Shown here one piece after another: positions 52,851 to 62,348 of a DNA stretch of 64,000 nucleotides (position 1 is the stretch's first letter; every line of letters begins with the position of its first letter). A program made the translations under genes and the position numbers. This DNA is from Sphingobium baderi. Its GTDB lineage: Bacteria; Pseudomonadota; Alphaproteobacteria; Sphingomonadales; Sphingomonadaceae. The notes under the pieces are model-generated. The model was not told the DNA's origin and searched no databases. It was given only the letters and a program-made list of their open reading frames with translations. The DNA is taken from NCBI RefSeq assembly GCF_001456115.1, contig NZ_CP013264.1, positions 1,313,501 through 1,377,500 of the forward strand. The letters run 5' to 3'.

Positions 52851-54143
52851 ATGAGCTTTCCCTGGGCTGAGCATTACACTCCCAAGCATCCGCTGATGCA
52901 GTGGGTCGACGAGAAGCTGCCGCTTCCGCGCCTCGTCTACAACGCGGTGGGCGCCGGTTATCCGGTCCCGCGCAACCTCAACTATTTCTGGAACTTCGGT
53001 GTCCTCGCCGGCCTCGCGCTGGTGATTCAGATCGTCACCGGCGTTGTCATGGCCATGCACTATGGCGCGAACACGCTGGTCGCTTTCAGCACCGTCGAAC
53101 AGACGATGCGTGACGTGAACGCGGGCTGGCTGATGCGCTATGCCCACGCGAACGGCGCGAGCTTCTTCTTCATCGTGGTCTATCTCCACATCTTCCGCGG
53201 CCTCTATTTCGGTTCCTACAAGGCGCCCCGCGAAATGGTGTGGCTGCTCGGCCTCGTCATCTTCCTGCTCATGATGGCGACCGCTTTCATGGGCTATGTG
53301 CTTCCCTGGGGGCAGATGAGCTATTGGGGCGCGAAGGTCATCACTGGCCTGTTCGGTGCGATCCCCGTCGTGGGCGAGCCGATCCAGACCTGGCTGCTGG
53401 GTGGTTTTGCGCCCGGTAACGCGTCGCTCAACCGCTTCTTCTCGCTGCACTTCCTGCTGCCCTTCGTGATCGCGGCGGTCGTGATCCTGCATATCTGGGC
53501 GCTGCACATTCCGGGTTCCTCGAATCCGACCGGCGTGGAAGTGAAGGGGCCGCAGGACACCGTTCCTTTCCACCCCTATTATACGGCGAAGGACGGTTTC
53601 GGGGCGGGCGTGTTCCTGATCCTTTTCGCGGTCCTGCTGTTCTATGCGCCGAACTATCTCGGCCACCCGGACAATTATATCGAAGCAAACCCGCTTTCGA
53701 CGCCCGCGCATATCGTGCCGGAATGGTATTTCTGGCCCTTCTATGCGATCCTGCGCGCCTTCACCGTGGACTTCTTCTTCATTCCGGCGAAGCTGCTGGG
53801 TGTGCTCGCGATGTTCGCGTCGATCCTGCTGCTGTTCTTCCTGCCCTGGCTGGATACCTCGCCGGTGCGTTCGGGCAGCTATCGTCCGACCTTCAAGAAG
53901 TTCTTCTGGATACTCGTCATCGACGTGCTGATCCTGGGCTATTGCGGCGGTGCTCCGGCGGCGGAACCCTATGTGATGATCTCTCAGGTCGCGGCGGCTT
54001 ATTATTTCGCCCACTTCCTGATCATCCTTCCGCTGATCTCGCGCTTTGAAAAGCCGCTGCCGCTGCCGAACTCGATCACCGAGGCGGTCCTTGCGAAATA
54101 TGGCCATGCCGACGGCGAAACCGCCGCGGTCCCGGCCGAATAA
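52851..54143 (+). CDS. petB: Cytochrome b of the bc1 complex
   Basis: 430 residues, about eight to nine membrane helices. Haem-ligand histidines lie in helices with AMHYGANT and [13 protein letters not shown], and the quinol-site motif PEWYF is present ([17 protein letters not shown]). It carries both haem b groups and the two quinone sites. The codon usage is less extreme in G+C at third positions (many -ttc/-ctg), as expected of a highly expressed gene. Confidence 0.97.
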   Translation: MSFPWAEHYTPKHPLMQWVDEKLPLPRLVYNAVGAGYPVPRNLNYFWNFGVLAGLALVIQIVTGVVMAMHYGANTLVAFSTVEQTMRDVNAGWLMRYAHANGASFFFIVVYLHIFRGLYFGSYKAPREMVWLLGLVIFLLMMATAFMGYVLPWGQMSYWGAKVITGLFGAIPVVGEPIQTWLLGGFAPGNASLNRFFSLHFLLPFVIAAVVILHIWALHIPGSSNPTGVEVKGPQDTVPFHPYYTAKDGFGAGVFLILFAVLLFYAPNYLGHPDNYIEANPLSTPAHIVPEWYFWPFYAILRAFTVDFFFIPAKLLGVLAMFASILLLFFLPWLDTSPVRSGSYRPTFKKFFWILVIDVLILGYCGGAPAAEPYVMISQVAAAYYFAHFLIILPLISRFEKPLPLPNSITEAVLAKYGHADGETAAVPAE

Positions 54144-54158
54144 GGGGTAGATACAACC

Positions 54159-55007
54159 ATGGTTCGCATCGGCGCATTTCTCGTCGGCCTCTTTTTCGCT
54201 GGCTGGCTGCTGATCTCTTTTCTGGTGGGCGCGGTGGCCTTTGTCACCGACCCGCCGGCCAAGACGGTGGAGCATGAATTCCACCGGGATCCCAAGCATG
54301 TGTCTTTTTCGTTCGACGGGCCTTTCGGCAAGTACGACCAGGCGCAGCTTCAGCGTGGTTTCCAGGTCTTCAAGGAAGTCTGCTCGGCCTGCCACAGCCT
54401 GCACTATGTCGCTTTCCGCGATCTGAAGGGCATTGGCTATAACGAGGCGGAGATCAAGGCGATCGCCAAGCAGTGGGCGATCAAGACCCCCGACGTCGAT
54501 CCCAAGACGGGTGAAATGTCGACCCGCGATCCGATCCCGGCGGATTATTTCCCCAAGCCCTTCGCGAATAATGTCGCAGCGGCCGCGGCGAACAACAATG
54601 CGATCCCGCCGGATCTGTCGCTGATGACCAAGGCCCGCCATCATGGTTCCGCCTATGTTTATTCGCTGCTGACGGGTTTCCAGTCGCAACCGGCCGAACT
54701 GCTCAAGGAGTTCCCGGATGCCAAGACGCCGGAAGGGCTGCATTACAACCCCTATTTCGCCAACCTGAACCTTGCCATGGCGCCGCCGCTGACGGCTGAG
54801 GGCCAGGTAACCTATGGCGACGGCACCAAGTCGACGGTGGACCAGATGTCGCAGGACGTTGCGGCTTTCCTGAGCTGGACGGCGGAACCGAAGCTGGAAA
54901 ACCGCCGCCGCGCCGGCCTGGCGACGATCATCTTCCTGCTGATCGCCACCGGCCTTGCCTATATGTCCTATCAGAACATCTGGGCGGACAAGAAGAAGGC
55001 GGCCTGA
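54159..55007 (+). CDS. petC: Cytochrome c1 of the bc1 complex
   Basis: 282 residues. The haem-binding site is C75-x-x-C78-H79 (CSACHSLHYVAFRDL), the axial methionine lies in NLAMAPPLT, and a C-terminal membrane anchor (ATIIFLLIATGLAYMSYQ) holds it. The N-terminal hydrophobic segment is a signal peptide or extra helix. It delivers electrons to cytochrome c. A terminator follows. Confidence 0.97.
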   Translation: MVRIGAFLVGLFFAGWLLISFLVGAVAFVTDPPAKTVEHEFHRDPKHVSFSFDGPFGKYDQAQLQRGFQVFKEVCSACHSLHYVAFRDLKGIGYNEAEIKAIAKQWAIKTPDVDPKTGEMSTRDPIPADYFPKPFANNVAAAAANNNAIPPDLSLMTKARHHGSAYVYSLLTGFQSQPAELLKEFPDAKTPEGLHYNPYFANLNLAMAPPLTAEGQVTYGDGTKSTVDQMSQDVAAFLSWTAEPKLENRRRAGLATIIFLLIATGLAYMSYQNIWADKKKAA

Positions 55008-55038
55008 TGGCGGAACGCCAGGGCGTTTGAATGTTCAG

Positions 55039-55064
55039 GGGCGCGGTCCGCAGGGGCCGCGCCC
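55039..55064 (+). terminator. Rho-independent terminator after petC
   Basis: GGGCGCGG (55039-55046) pairs with CCGCGCCC (55057-55064), loop 10, followed by five T. It separates the petABC transcript from apt, whose start is 20 bases on. Confidence 0.88.
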
Positions 55065-55083
55065 TTTTTCATGTGAGGAACAG

Positions 55084-55620
55084 ATGAGCATCGACAGCCT
55101 GACCGCCCTGGTTCGCACCATTGCGGATTTCCCCAAGCCTGGCATCCAGTTCCGCGACATCACCACCCTGCTGGCGGACGGAGCGGGTTTTCGGGAACTG
55201 GTCGATCATATGGCGCGGATTGTGGAACCGCTCGACCCGGATCTGGTGGTTGGGGTGGAAGCGCGTGGCTTCATTCTCGCGGCGGCGCTGGCTCACGCGC
55301 TGGGCAAGGGATTCGTGCCCGTGCGTAAGGCGGGAAAGCTGCCGGGACGCACGGTCGGCATCGATTATGTGCTTGAATATGGCGCCGATCGACTGGAATT
55401 GCATGAAGGACAGGTGCCGCGGGGCGCGCGCGTATTGTTGGTCGACGACCTGATCGCGACCGGTGGGACGGCTCAGGCAGCGGCGCAACTGCTCCGGGAA
55501 CAGGGCGCAAACGTGCTGATGGCCATCTTCGCCATCGATCTTCCCGATCTGGGCGGCAGGCTGGCGTTGGAGGCAGATGGCGTCGCCACGGCGGCCATCA
55601 TGGCTTTCGCGGGCCACTAA
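55084..55620 (+). CDS. apt: Adenine phosphoribosyltransferase
   Basis: 178 residues from the ATG at 55084 with GAGGAA upstream; the open frame upstream runs through the terminator and petC end. It has FPKPGIQFRDITTLL near the start and the PRPP-binding VLLVDDLIATGGTAQAA. It salvages adenine to AMP. Its 3' end overlaps the convergent nucleosidase gene by 23 bases; both handle adenine, which is a sensible functional pairing. Confidence 0.95.
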   Translation: MSIDSLTALVRTIADFPKPGIQFRDITTLLADGAGFRELVDHMARIVEPLDPDLVVGVEARGFILAAALAHALGKGFVPVRKAGKLPGRTVGIDYVLEYGADRLELHEGQVPRGARVLLVDDLIATGGTAQAAAQLLREQGANVLMAIFAIDLPDLGGRLALEADGVATAAIMAFAGH

Positions 55621-56227
55621 GCGTCTCGCCCAGCAGATCGACTGCTTCGGCAAGACGTTCGTCCAACAGGGAAAGCAACTGCGTCCAGCCCGATATGCCG
55701 CTGAGTTCTCCCGGGCCATCGGAAATGCCGCGCAGTCCCATCAAGGGCACCTCAAAACGCTGACAGGCCCGGGCGATCGCAAAGGTTTCCATGTCGACCA
55801 TGTCCGCGTCGATCGCGGCATAGCCCTCCCCACCCACGATATTGGCTCCCGTGGAAAGGCGCGCAGTTTGCAAGGACAAAGGGGTCGTCAACGGCATGTC
55901 GACCGGATGATCGAGAAAAGGCGTCACGCCCCTGGCAATGCCGATGCGCGACGCATCCATGTCGCGCCACGAAACGCTGAGAACCTGATAGACTTCACCC
56001 AGCCGGCAAATCCGCGATCCCGCTGACCCCAGCGATATGACGAGGTCCGGCAGGGCGTGCCGTTGATCGAGCGTATGAAGGGCAATGCCGGTTGCCATCG
56101 CGGCCTCCACCGGACCAACGCCGGTCATCAGCGGCGTGAAGCGGCGGCGCAGATGAGAGCCATATTCCTGCTCTGCCGCCATCACGAACAGCACGCGCCG
56201 ATTCGCGATCGTCTCACAACATGGCAT
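55598..56227 (-). CDS. MTA/SAH nucleosidase-like protein
   Basis: 209 residues from the ATG at 56227 (GTG at 56230 is an alternative). It has the nucleoside-phosphorylase fold: PLMTGVGPVEAAMATGI, VISLGSAGS, and DMVDMETFAIARACQRF, whose M-E pair binds the ribose, followed by GLRGISDGPGE. It probably releases adenine from methylthioadenosine or S-adenosylhomocysteine, and apt next door can salvage that adenine. The exact substrate is not fixed by sequence. Confidence 0.85.
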   Translation of the reverse strand: MPCCETIANRRVLFVMAAEQEYGSHLRRRFTPLMTGVGPVEAAMATGIALHTLDQRHALPDLVISLGSAGSRICRLGEVYQVLSVSWRDMDASRIGIARGVTPFLDHPVDMPLTTPLSLQTARLSTGANIVGGEGYAAIDADMVDMETFAIARACQRFEVPLMGLRGISDGPGELSGISGWTQLLSLLDERLAEAVDLLGETLSGPRKP

Positions 56228-56267
56228 CACAGATTCTCCGCTTCGGCCGAGAAGTAGGAACCGCTTT

Positions 56268-56314
56268 CATGACGATGCGCCACCTGGTTTTGCTCCAGGC
56301 AGCGCATCGTCATG
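56268..56314. terminator. Long perfect hairpin after cysNC
   Basis: CATGACGATGCGC (56268-56280) is perfectly inverted at 56302-56314, and an inner stem CCTGG/CCAGG (56283-56287 with 56295-56299) extends it. It lies 13 bases downstream of the cysNC stop (minus strand) and upstream of the nucleosidase gene. It is likely a terminator or mRNA-end stabiliser, although no T-run follows. Confidence 0.65.
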
Positions 56315-56327
56315 CCGGCATATGATT

Positions 56328-58241
56328 TTAAGGGATGAGTCTCCGAATGATTTCTTCCGCGGCCTCTTCCGCGGTCATGCTGGTGGTGTCGACGTGGATT
56401 TCGGGGTTGGCAGGCGGCTCATAGGGGCTGTCGATGCCGGTGAAGTTCTTGAGCTGGCCTGACCGCGCCTTCTTGTAGAGGCCCTTGACGTCGCGCTTCT
56501 CTGCTTCCGCCAGCGGCGTGTCGATGTGGACTTCGACAAATTCGCCGGGCTGCATCATCTGGCGCACCATGTCGCGCTCGGCGCGGAAGGGCGAGATGAA
56601 GGCGGTGATGACGATGAGGCCCGCGTCCGTCATCAGTTTCGCGACCTCGCCCACGCGGCGGATATTTTCCACCCGGTCGGCGTCGGTGAAACCCAGATCC
56701 TTGTTGAGGCCGTGACGCACATTGTCACCGTCCAGCAGGAAGGTGTGGCGATTCATCCGCGCCAGCTTCTTTTCCACCAGATTGGCGATGGTCGATTTGC
56801 CCGCGCCCGACAGACCCGTTAGCCACAGCACAGCGGGCTTCTGGTTCTTGACCTGGGCATGATGCTCGCGGGTCACGTCCGTCGCCTGCCAATGGACATT
56901 GTCCGCGCGGCGCAGCGAGAAGTGGATCATGCCAGCCGCCACGGTGGCGTTGGTCATCTTGTCAATCAGGATGAACCCGCCCAGATCGCGGTTCTGCGTA
57001 TAGGGTTCGAACGGAATGGGGCGGTCGGTCGACAGATTGGCGACACCGATGGCATTAAGGTCCAGCGTCTTGGCCGCCAGATGCTCCATCGTGTTGACGT
57101 TGACCTGATATTTGGGCTGCTGAATGGTCGCGGTGACAGTCTGCGTGCCGATTTTCAACCAATAGGGACGGCTGGGCAGCAGTTCATTCTCATCCATCCA
57201 GACGACGGTCGCCTCGAACTGGTCGGCGGTCTGCACCGGATCATCGGCAATGGCAATCACGTCTCCGCGCGAACAGTCGATTTCATCGGCAAAGCAGAGC
57301 GTCACCGACTGGCCCGCCACCGCTTGCTCCAGATCGCCGTCCAGCGTCACGATTCGCGTGACCGTGCTGGTCTTGCCCGAAGGCAGAACGCGGACGGCAT
57401 CGCCCGGCCGGATCGTCCCGGCGGAGATGAGGCCGGAGAAACCCCGGAAGTCGAGATTGGGTCGGTTCACCCATTGCACCGCCATGCGGAAGGGCTTGGC
57501 AGTATCGGCGGTGGCGTCGACTTCCACCGTCTCCAGATGCTCCATCAGTGCAGGGCCGGTATACCAGGGCGTGTTGGCGCTGGGACCGGTGATATTGTCG
57601 CCCTTGAAGCCCGAGATCGGCATGGCGACGAAATTGTCGATGCCGATCGATTGCGCGAACTCCGCATAATCCTTCACGATGGCGTCGAACACGGCCTGGT
57701 CGTAATCGACCAGATCCATCTTGTTGACTGCCAGCACGATGTTGCGGATGCCGATCAGGTGGGCAAGGTAGCTGTGCCGCCGGGTCTGCACCAGCACGCC
57801 CTTGCGCGCGTCGATCAGGATGACGGCAAGGTCGGCGGTCGATGCCCCTGTCACCATGTTGCGCGTATATTGTTCGTGGCCGGGCGTGTCCGCGACGATG
57901 AACTTGCGCTTTTCCGTCGCGAAGAAGCGATAGGCGACGTCGATGGTGATGCCTTGTTCCCGCTCCGCGGCGAGGCCGTCGACCAGCAACGCGAAGTCGA
58001 TTTCCTGCCCCTGTGTGCCGACGCGTTTGCTGTCGGCTTCCAGCGCGGCGAGCTGATCCTCGAAGATCATCTTCGAATCGTAGAGCAGCCGCCCGATCAG
58101 GGTCGATTTGCCGTCATCCACCGACCCGCAGGTGATGAAGCGCAGCATCGTCTTGTGCTGATGCACGTCCAGATATTTGTCGATATCCTCGGCGATCAGG
58201 GCGTCGGTGCGGTAAATGGGGTCTGCAACGGTGTCGGTCAT
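56328..58241 (-). CDS. cysN: Fused sulfate adenylyltransferase GTPase subunit and APS kinase
   Basis: 637 residues, a CysN-CysC fusion. The N-terminal GTPase part has G1 GSVDDGKST (39-47), the switch region [12 protein letters not shown] and NKMD. The C-terminal APS kinase has P-loop LSGAGKST near residue 470, [10 protein letters not shown] and [11 protein letters not shown]. With CysD it makes APS from sulfate and ATP, then PAPS. cysD lies 114 bases upstream on the same strand. Confidence 0.97.
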   Translation of the reverse strand: MTDTVADPIYRTDALIAEDIDKYLDVHQHKTMLRFITCGSVDDGKSTLIGRLLYDSKMIFEDQLAALEADSKRVGTQGQEIDFALLVDGLAAEREQGITIDVAYRFFATEKRKFIVADTPGHEQYTRNMVTGASTADLAVILIDARKGVLVQTRRHSYLAHLIGIRNIVLAVNKMDLVDYDQAVFDAIVKDYAEFAQSIGIDNFVAMPISGFKGDNITGPSANTPWYTGPALMEHLETVEVDATADTAKPFRMAVQWVNRPNLDFRGFSGLISAGTIRPGDAVRVLPSGKTSTVTRIVTLDGDLEQAVAGQSVTLCFADEIDCSRGDVIAIADDPVQTADQFEATVVWMDENELLPSRPYWLKIGTQTVTATIQQPKYQVNVNTMEHLAAKTLDLNAIGVANLSTDRPIPFEPYTQNRDLGGFILIDKMTNATVAAGMIHFSLRRADNVHWQATDVTREHHAQVKNQKPAVLWLTGLSGAGKSTIANLVEKKLARMNRHTFLLDGDNVRHGLNKDLGFTDADRVENIRRVGEVAKLMTDAGLIVITAFISPFRAERDMVRQMMQPGEFVEVHIDTPLAEAEKRDVKGLYKKARSGQLKNFTGIDSPYEPPANPEIHVDTTSMTAEEAAEEIIRRLIP

Positions 58242-58355
58242 GATGTCTGTCCCGTCAGCCGGACCAAGGCCGGCATCTCGTTGGTTTTGGGGTAGGGGTG
58301 CGGCTTGGGCTATCCGATTCCGGCCAGCGCCGGGATCAGGCGAACGGGGTTCGCG

Positions 58356-59285
58356 TCAGAAATACCCTTCCTGCTTCTTCTTCTCCATGGAAGCGTCACC
58401 GCCATCCTTGTCGATGACGCGGCCCTGCCGTTCGCTGGTGGTGGTGAGCAGCATTTCCTGGATGATTTCCGGAAGCGTCGCCGCTTCGCTTTCCACAGCG
58501 CCAGTCAGCGGGTAGCAGCCCAGCGTACGAAAGCGGATCGAGCGCATCACCGGTTCTTCGCCCTGCCGGAGCGGGAATCGGTCGTCATCCACCATGATGA
58601 GCATGCCGTCGCGTTCCACGGTCGGGCGCGGCGCGGAGAAATAGAGCGGCACGATCTCGATATTGTTGAGGTGGATATATTGCCAGATATCCAGTTCGGT
58701 CCAGTTGGAGATCGGGAACACCCGCATCGATTCGCCCTTGCTCTTGCGGGCGTTGTAGAGATGCCAGAGTTCCGGGCGCTGAGCCTTGGGATCCCAGCGG
58801 TGGCTGGCGGTGCGGAAGGAGAAGATGCGTTCCTTCGCCCGGCTCTTCTCCTCGTCGCGTCGCGCGCCGCCAAAAGCCGCGTCGAAGCCATAAAGGTCAA
58901 GCGCCTGCTTCAGCCCTTCGGTCTTCCACATGTCGGTATGCAGCGGGCCATGGTCGAACGGGTTGATCCCGCGCTCCTTCGCCTCCGGATTATGATAGAC
59001 GAGCAGTTCCATGCCCGCATCTTTCGCGGCCTTGTCGCGCAAATCGTACATCGCCCGGAACTTCCAGGTCGTGTCGACATGCAGCAGCGGAAAGGGCGGG
59101 GGCGAAGGGTAAAAAGCCTTCTTCGCCAGATGCAGCATCACTGCGCTGTCCTTGCCCACAGAATAGAGCATCACGGGGCGTTCGGCTTCTGCCACCACCT
59201 CCCGCAATATATGTATGCTCTCTGCCTCCAGGCGTTCCAAATGTGTCAGGCGAGTGGCGTCCAGTTGTCCGGTAGCTGTCGTCAT
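58356..59285 (-). CDS. cysD: Sulfate adenylyltransferase subunit 2
   Basis: 309 residues, a PP-loop enzyme. [20 protein letters not shown] is the ATP-binding loop; [17 protein letters not shown] positions and [20 protein letters not shown] are diagnostic of CysD. It forms APS with the CysN GTPase. It is divergent from a LuxR-type gene whose start lies 89 bases away. Confidence 0.97.
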   Translation of the reverse strand: MTTATGQLDATRLTHLERLEAESIHILREVVAEAERPVMLYSVGKDSAVMLHLAKKAFYPSPPPFPLLHVDTTWKFRAMYDLRDKAAKDAGMELLVYHNPEAKERGINPFDHGPLHTDMWKTEGLKQALDLYGFDAAFGGARRDEEKSRAKERIFSFRTASHRWDPKAQRPELWHLYNARKSKGESMRVFPISNWTELDIWQYIHLNNIEIVPLYFSAPRPTVERDGMLIMVDDDRFPLRQGEEPVMRSIRFRTLGCYPLTGAVESEAATLPEIIQEMLLTTTSERQGRVIDKDGGDASMEKKKQEGYF

Positions 59286-59348
59286 GGGGCCGGCATCTTT
59301 CCTTCAAGATAAGGTGACGCTTGACATAAACGTCCGTGATGCGAACAC

Positions 59349-59366
59349 ACCTCCCATATGGGAGGT
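59349..59366 (+). promoter_or_regulatory. Perfect palindrome covering the LuxR-type gene's Shine-Dalgarno site
   Basis: ACCTCCCATATGGGAGGT is a perfect 18-base palindrome. Its right arm holds GGAGG (59361-59365), the ribosome-binding site 8 bases before the GTG at 59374. In DNA it could be an operator; in RNA the CCTCC arm would pair with the GGAGG and hide it. It lies between cysD and the regulator gene. Confidence 0.7.
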
Positions 59367-59373
59367 ATTTTCC

Positions 59374-60435
59374 GTGGTTCTGACGCGGACGGATGAAAAT
59401 GAGCTTCTGACGGCGCTTTACGGTGGTGTTTTGGGGGAGGAGCCATGGCGGCTTTTCTTGCTTCGCCTGCTCGCGCGTGCTGAGGCGGACGTCGCCCAAC
59501 TCATGCTGCGCCCAGTTGGTGGAGAGGCTTGGATGCTCGCGGCGCAAATGCGTGACCGGCATGTGTCGCCGGGATTCGTGCCGCCCGAGCCGCCCTGGGA
59601 TCGGATGCGGCCGGGGCGCGTCTATTCGGGCACGGAACTGGAAGATGCCCATTCCCCTGCAGCACGGCATATGCGGCTCGGGCTGACGGATGTGGGCGAC
59701 CTGTGTCTTTCCGTCTTTCGCGAGGACGGTGATTTCAGCGCGAGCGATTCGGCACTGCTGGCGAGCCTTGCCCCCCATCTTGCCATCGCCGGGAGGACAT
59801 GGGGCCGGCTGGAACGGGAAGGCGGCCACATCGCCGTGACCGAAGGGGAATTGGCGCTGCTTGGCGGTGGCTGGATTTTGGTCGATGCACAGGCGCATCT
59901 GCTGGATTGCGACAGCGAGACCGCGATGCTGATCGCCCAGGGAAAAATCATGGGCCGGGCGCCGGACGGGCGGTTGCGCCTGCTTCTTCCTGAAGCGGCC
60001 AAGCTGCTGGAGCAGGCGATAGGGAATGCCGGGCCGGTTTCGCATCGCGCCGAATGGTTGTGGCATGATCCGCCCATGCAGATGCTGGTGATGCCGCCGC
60101 CCGATGGCGTGGAACGGGCTTTCGCAACCGTCCGCTGCCTCATCCGCATTCGCGCTCTGCCGCATGGGGAAGGAAGAGGCGTGAGCGCGTCGATCCTTTC
60201 CGATCTGTTTTCCTTGACGCCCAGCGAGGCAAGGTTCGCCGCGCGGATGGCGGACAGCGCAAGCATAGCGGAGGTCGCCAGGCTTCTGGGCCTCACGATC
60301 GAAACGGCCCGCAACTATTCCAAACGCATCTACGGCAAGATGGACGTGCGTGGACAGGCGGACCTGATCCGCCTTCTTTCGAGCAGCATCATGGAGAAAG
60401 CGGCGACTTCAGAACTATCGGAAGGCCCGCAGTGA
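59374..60435 (+). CDS. LuxR-family transcriptional regulator
   Basis: 353 residues from the GTG with GGAGG 8 bases upstream. Earlier in-frame starts exist (ATG 59284) but overlap cysD and precede the palindrome. The C-terminal LuxR-type helix-turn-helix runs FSLTPSEARFAARMADS, IAEVARLLGLTIETARNYSK and RIYGKMDVRGQADLIRLL. The N-terminal ~270 residues are not a receiver or a recognised autoinducer-binding domain; they may be a PAS-like sensor. Its neighbours suggest, without proof, sulfur or cobalamin control. Its end overlaps cobU by 47 bases, convergent. Confidence 0.88.
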   Translation: MVLTRTDENELLTALYGGVLGEEPWRLFLLRLLARAEADVAQLMLRPVGGEAWMLAAQMRDRHVSPGFVPPEPPWDRMRPGRVYSGTELEDAHSPAARHMRLGLTDVGDLCLSVFREDGDFSASDSALLASLAPHLAIAGRTWGRLEREGGHIAVTEGELALLGGGWILVDAQAHLLDCDSETAMLIAQGKIMGRAPDGRLRLLLPEAAKLLEQAIGNAGPVSHRAEWLWHDPPMQMLVMPPPDGVERAFATVRCLIRIRALPHGEGRGVSASILSDLFSLTPSEARFAARMADSASIAEVARLLGLTIETARNYSKRIYGKMDVRGQADLIRLLSSSIMEKAATSELSEGPQ

Positions 60436-60931
60436 CGAGCGCGACCTCATCGCAGAGGCGCGCCAACTTCTGATTGAGCCATCCCGCTTCATCCCGGAAC
60501 CGCCGAGCGAGCGCATTATCGGGGACGATGCCAAGACCCACTTCATTGGCGACCAGCACGACGGGTAGGGGCGAGGCGATGATAGCCTCTTCCAGCGCCG
60601 CGCTGGCGCTCCTTATGTCTTTTCCCGCCAGCAGCAGATTGGAAAGCCAGAGGGTCAGGCAATCGACGAGCACGGCGTCCGCCTTGCGCGCGGCGGCGGC
60701 AATGGCGCTTGCCAGATCGACCGGCGCTTCGATGGTGATCCAGCGACTGTCCCGGTCGGCGCGGTGGCGTGCGATGCGCTCCTCCATTTCCGCGTCATGG
60801 GCCTGCGCCGTCGCGATGAAGGCAAATGTGCCGCCCATCCGCTCCATCCGCGCCTGCGCGTAGCGACTTTTCCCCGACCGGGCGCCGCCCAGCACCAGCA
60901 GGCTGCGTGCGGCGGAGGCTATGCCGTTCAC
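60389..60931 (-). CDS. cobU: Adenosylcobinamide kinase/guanylyltransferase
   Basis: 180 residues, the CobU/CobP family. P-loop LVLGGARSGKSRYAQ, VDCLTLWLSNLL and VLVANEVGLGIVPDN are all present. It phosphorylates adenosylcobinamide and adds GMP, in cobalamin salvage. Its start overlaps the cobT stop by 4 bases. Confidence 0.95.
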   Translation of the reverse strand: MNGIASAARSLLVLGGARSGKSRYAQARMERMGGTFAFIATAQAHDAEMEERIARHRADRDSRWITIEAPVDLASAIAAAARKADAVLVDCLTLWLSNLLLAGKDIRSASAALEEAIIASPLPVVLVANEVGLGIVPDNALARRFRDEAGWLNQKLARLCDEVALVTAGLPIVLKSPLSP

Positions 60932-61944
60932 AATGCGCCTGACACGGAGGCTTCGGCGAAGGTAGCCATTTCGTTATGCGTCGCCAGCGCGCATCGCACG
61001 ATCTGCGCCGCGACCGCCGCGCCCGATCCTTCCCCCAACCGCATGTCGAGGTGGAGCAGGGGGCGAAGGCGCAGATGTTCCAGCAGGCGGGCATGGCCCC
61101 CTTCCGCCGAGCAATGCGCGGCCAGGCAATGATCGGTGAAGGCAGGCGCCGTCGCCGCAAGCGGCGCGATGGCGGCGCAGCAGATAAAGCCGTCCAGCAA
61201 CACCGGAACACCCTCCATGCGGGCCGCCAATATCGCCCCGGCGATGGCCGCGATTTCCCGCCCGCCCAGGCGTCGCAGCATTTCGAAAGGCCCGTCGCAA
61301 GCTGCGCCGTGGAGAGCAAGGGCACGGGTGACGGCCTGCTCCTTACGGGCGATCCCGGCATCGTTGACGCCCGAGCCGCGTCCGACCCAATCGCTTGCCC
61401 TGCCACCGAAAGCCTGCGCGCACAGCGCCGTTGCCGGGGTCGTATTGCCGATCCCCATTTCGCCGACGAACAAGAGGTCGATGTTGGCGCGCACCACCGC
61501 CGCTCCGGCGTTCAACGCCTCAAGGCACTCGGCCTCGCTCATCGCCGCTTCGATGCTGATGTCGCCGGTGGGGCGGTCCAGATCCAGCGGCACCACGCAA
61601 AGCGCGGCTCCGCAGGCACGCGCCAGCGCATTGATGGCCGCGCCGCCTGCATGAAAATTGGCGACCATCTGCGCCGTGACGGCGGGCGGAAAAGCGCTGA
61701 CCCCTTGCGCCGCCACGCCGTGATTGCCCGCGAAGACGGCTGCCCGAATGGTATCGATTCGAGGTCGGGCCGTGCGCTGCCATCCGGCCATGAACAGCGC
61801 GATGTCCTCCAGCCGTCCTAGCGATCCGGGCGGTTTGGTAAGCTGGCCCTGCCGCGCCGCCGCCGCTTCGATCGCCAGATGATCGGGTGAAGGCAGTGTG
61901 TGGAGCGCGGCTTCGAACGCGGCCCGTTCAGGAAAATGGATCAT
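60928..61944 (-). CDS. cobT: Nicotinate-nucleotide:dimethylbenzimidazole phosphoribosyltransferase
   Basis: 338 residues. LTKPPGSLGRLE, FAGNHGVAAQGVSAFP, the GEMGIGNTTPAT segment with its catalytic region and the C-terminal RLGEGSGA(A) motif identify CobT. It makes alpha-ribazole phosphate for the lower ligand of cobalamin. It overlaps the DUF1636 gene by 4 bases. Confidence 0.96.
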   Translation of the reverse strand: MIHFPERAAFEAALHTLPSPDHLAIEAAAARQGQLTKPPGSLGRLEDIALFMAGWQRTARPRIDTIRAAVFAGNHGVAAQGVSAFPPAVTAQMVANFHAGGAAINALARACGAALCVVPLDLDRPTGDISIEAAMSEAECLEALNAGAAVVRANIDLLFVGEMGIGNTTPATALCAQAFGGRASDWVGRGSGVNDAGIARKEQAVTRALALHGAACDGPFEMLRRLGGREIAAIAGAILAARMEGVPVLLDGFICCAAIAPLAATAPAFTDHCLAAHCSAEGGHARLLEHLRLRPLLHLDMRLGEGSGAAVAAQIVRCALATHNEMATFAEASVSGAL

Positions 61945-62348
61945 GAGCAGACAAATCCTTCCGGCGGCATACGAGTAATGAAATGGCCCTTCACGCCTTC
62001 GGGCCAGTCGGCATAGCGCACGACGCCTTCCGCGCTTTGGGCGTGAAGCGCCGCATAGGTGAGGATCGCCCGTGCCGCCGTTTCATCCGCCGCGAAGTCG
62101 CCCAGCACATAGCCGACCTTGCCCGGCGCGCGGATATGGACGGCGCAGTGGCGCTGGCAGGCGAAGAGGCAGGGCATTTCCTGCACCGCGACCCCGGCGA
62201 GGGCAGGCTCCTTTTCCTGCACGCGCCGTAATGCGTCGAAGAGCAGCGCGCCGCCGCGCCGCCCGTCTTCATCCTCGCGCCGGTCGGGCGAGAGGCGGCA
62301 GGTGCTGCATACGACCACGGCCGCGCCCGTTTCGACCGGTTGTAGCAT
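61941..62348 (-). CDS. DUF1636 family protein (putative metal/iron-sulfur protein)
   Basis: 135 residues with VVVCSTCRLSPDRRED (CxxC), MPCLFACQRHCAVHI (three Cys) and a final FVCS. This matches the DUF1636 pattern of thioredoxin-like [2Fe-2S] or metal-binding proteins. DUF1636 genes often occur in cobalamin clusters, as here between the receptor and cobT. The precise role is unknown. Its start shares a base with the receptor stop (TGATG). Confidence 0.85.
   Translation of the reverse strand: MLQPVETGAAVVVCSTCRLSPDRREDEDGRRGGALLFDALRRVQEKEPALAGVAVQEMPCLFACQRHCAVHIRAPGKVGYVLGDFAADETAARAILTYAALHAQSAEGVVRYADWPEGVKGHFITRMPPEGFVCS

Noticed and set aside
58242..58355. Possible small gene between cysD and cysNC
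   Set aside because: No frame with a start, ribosome-binding site and plausible protein fits in the 114 bases.
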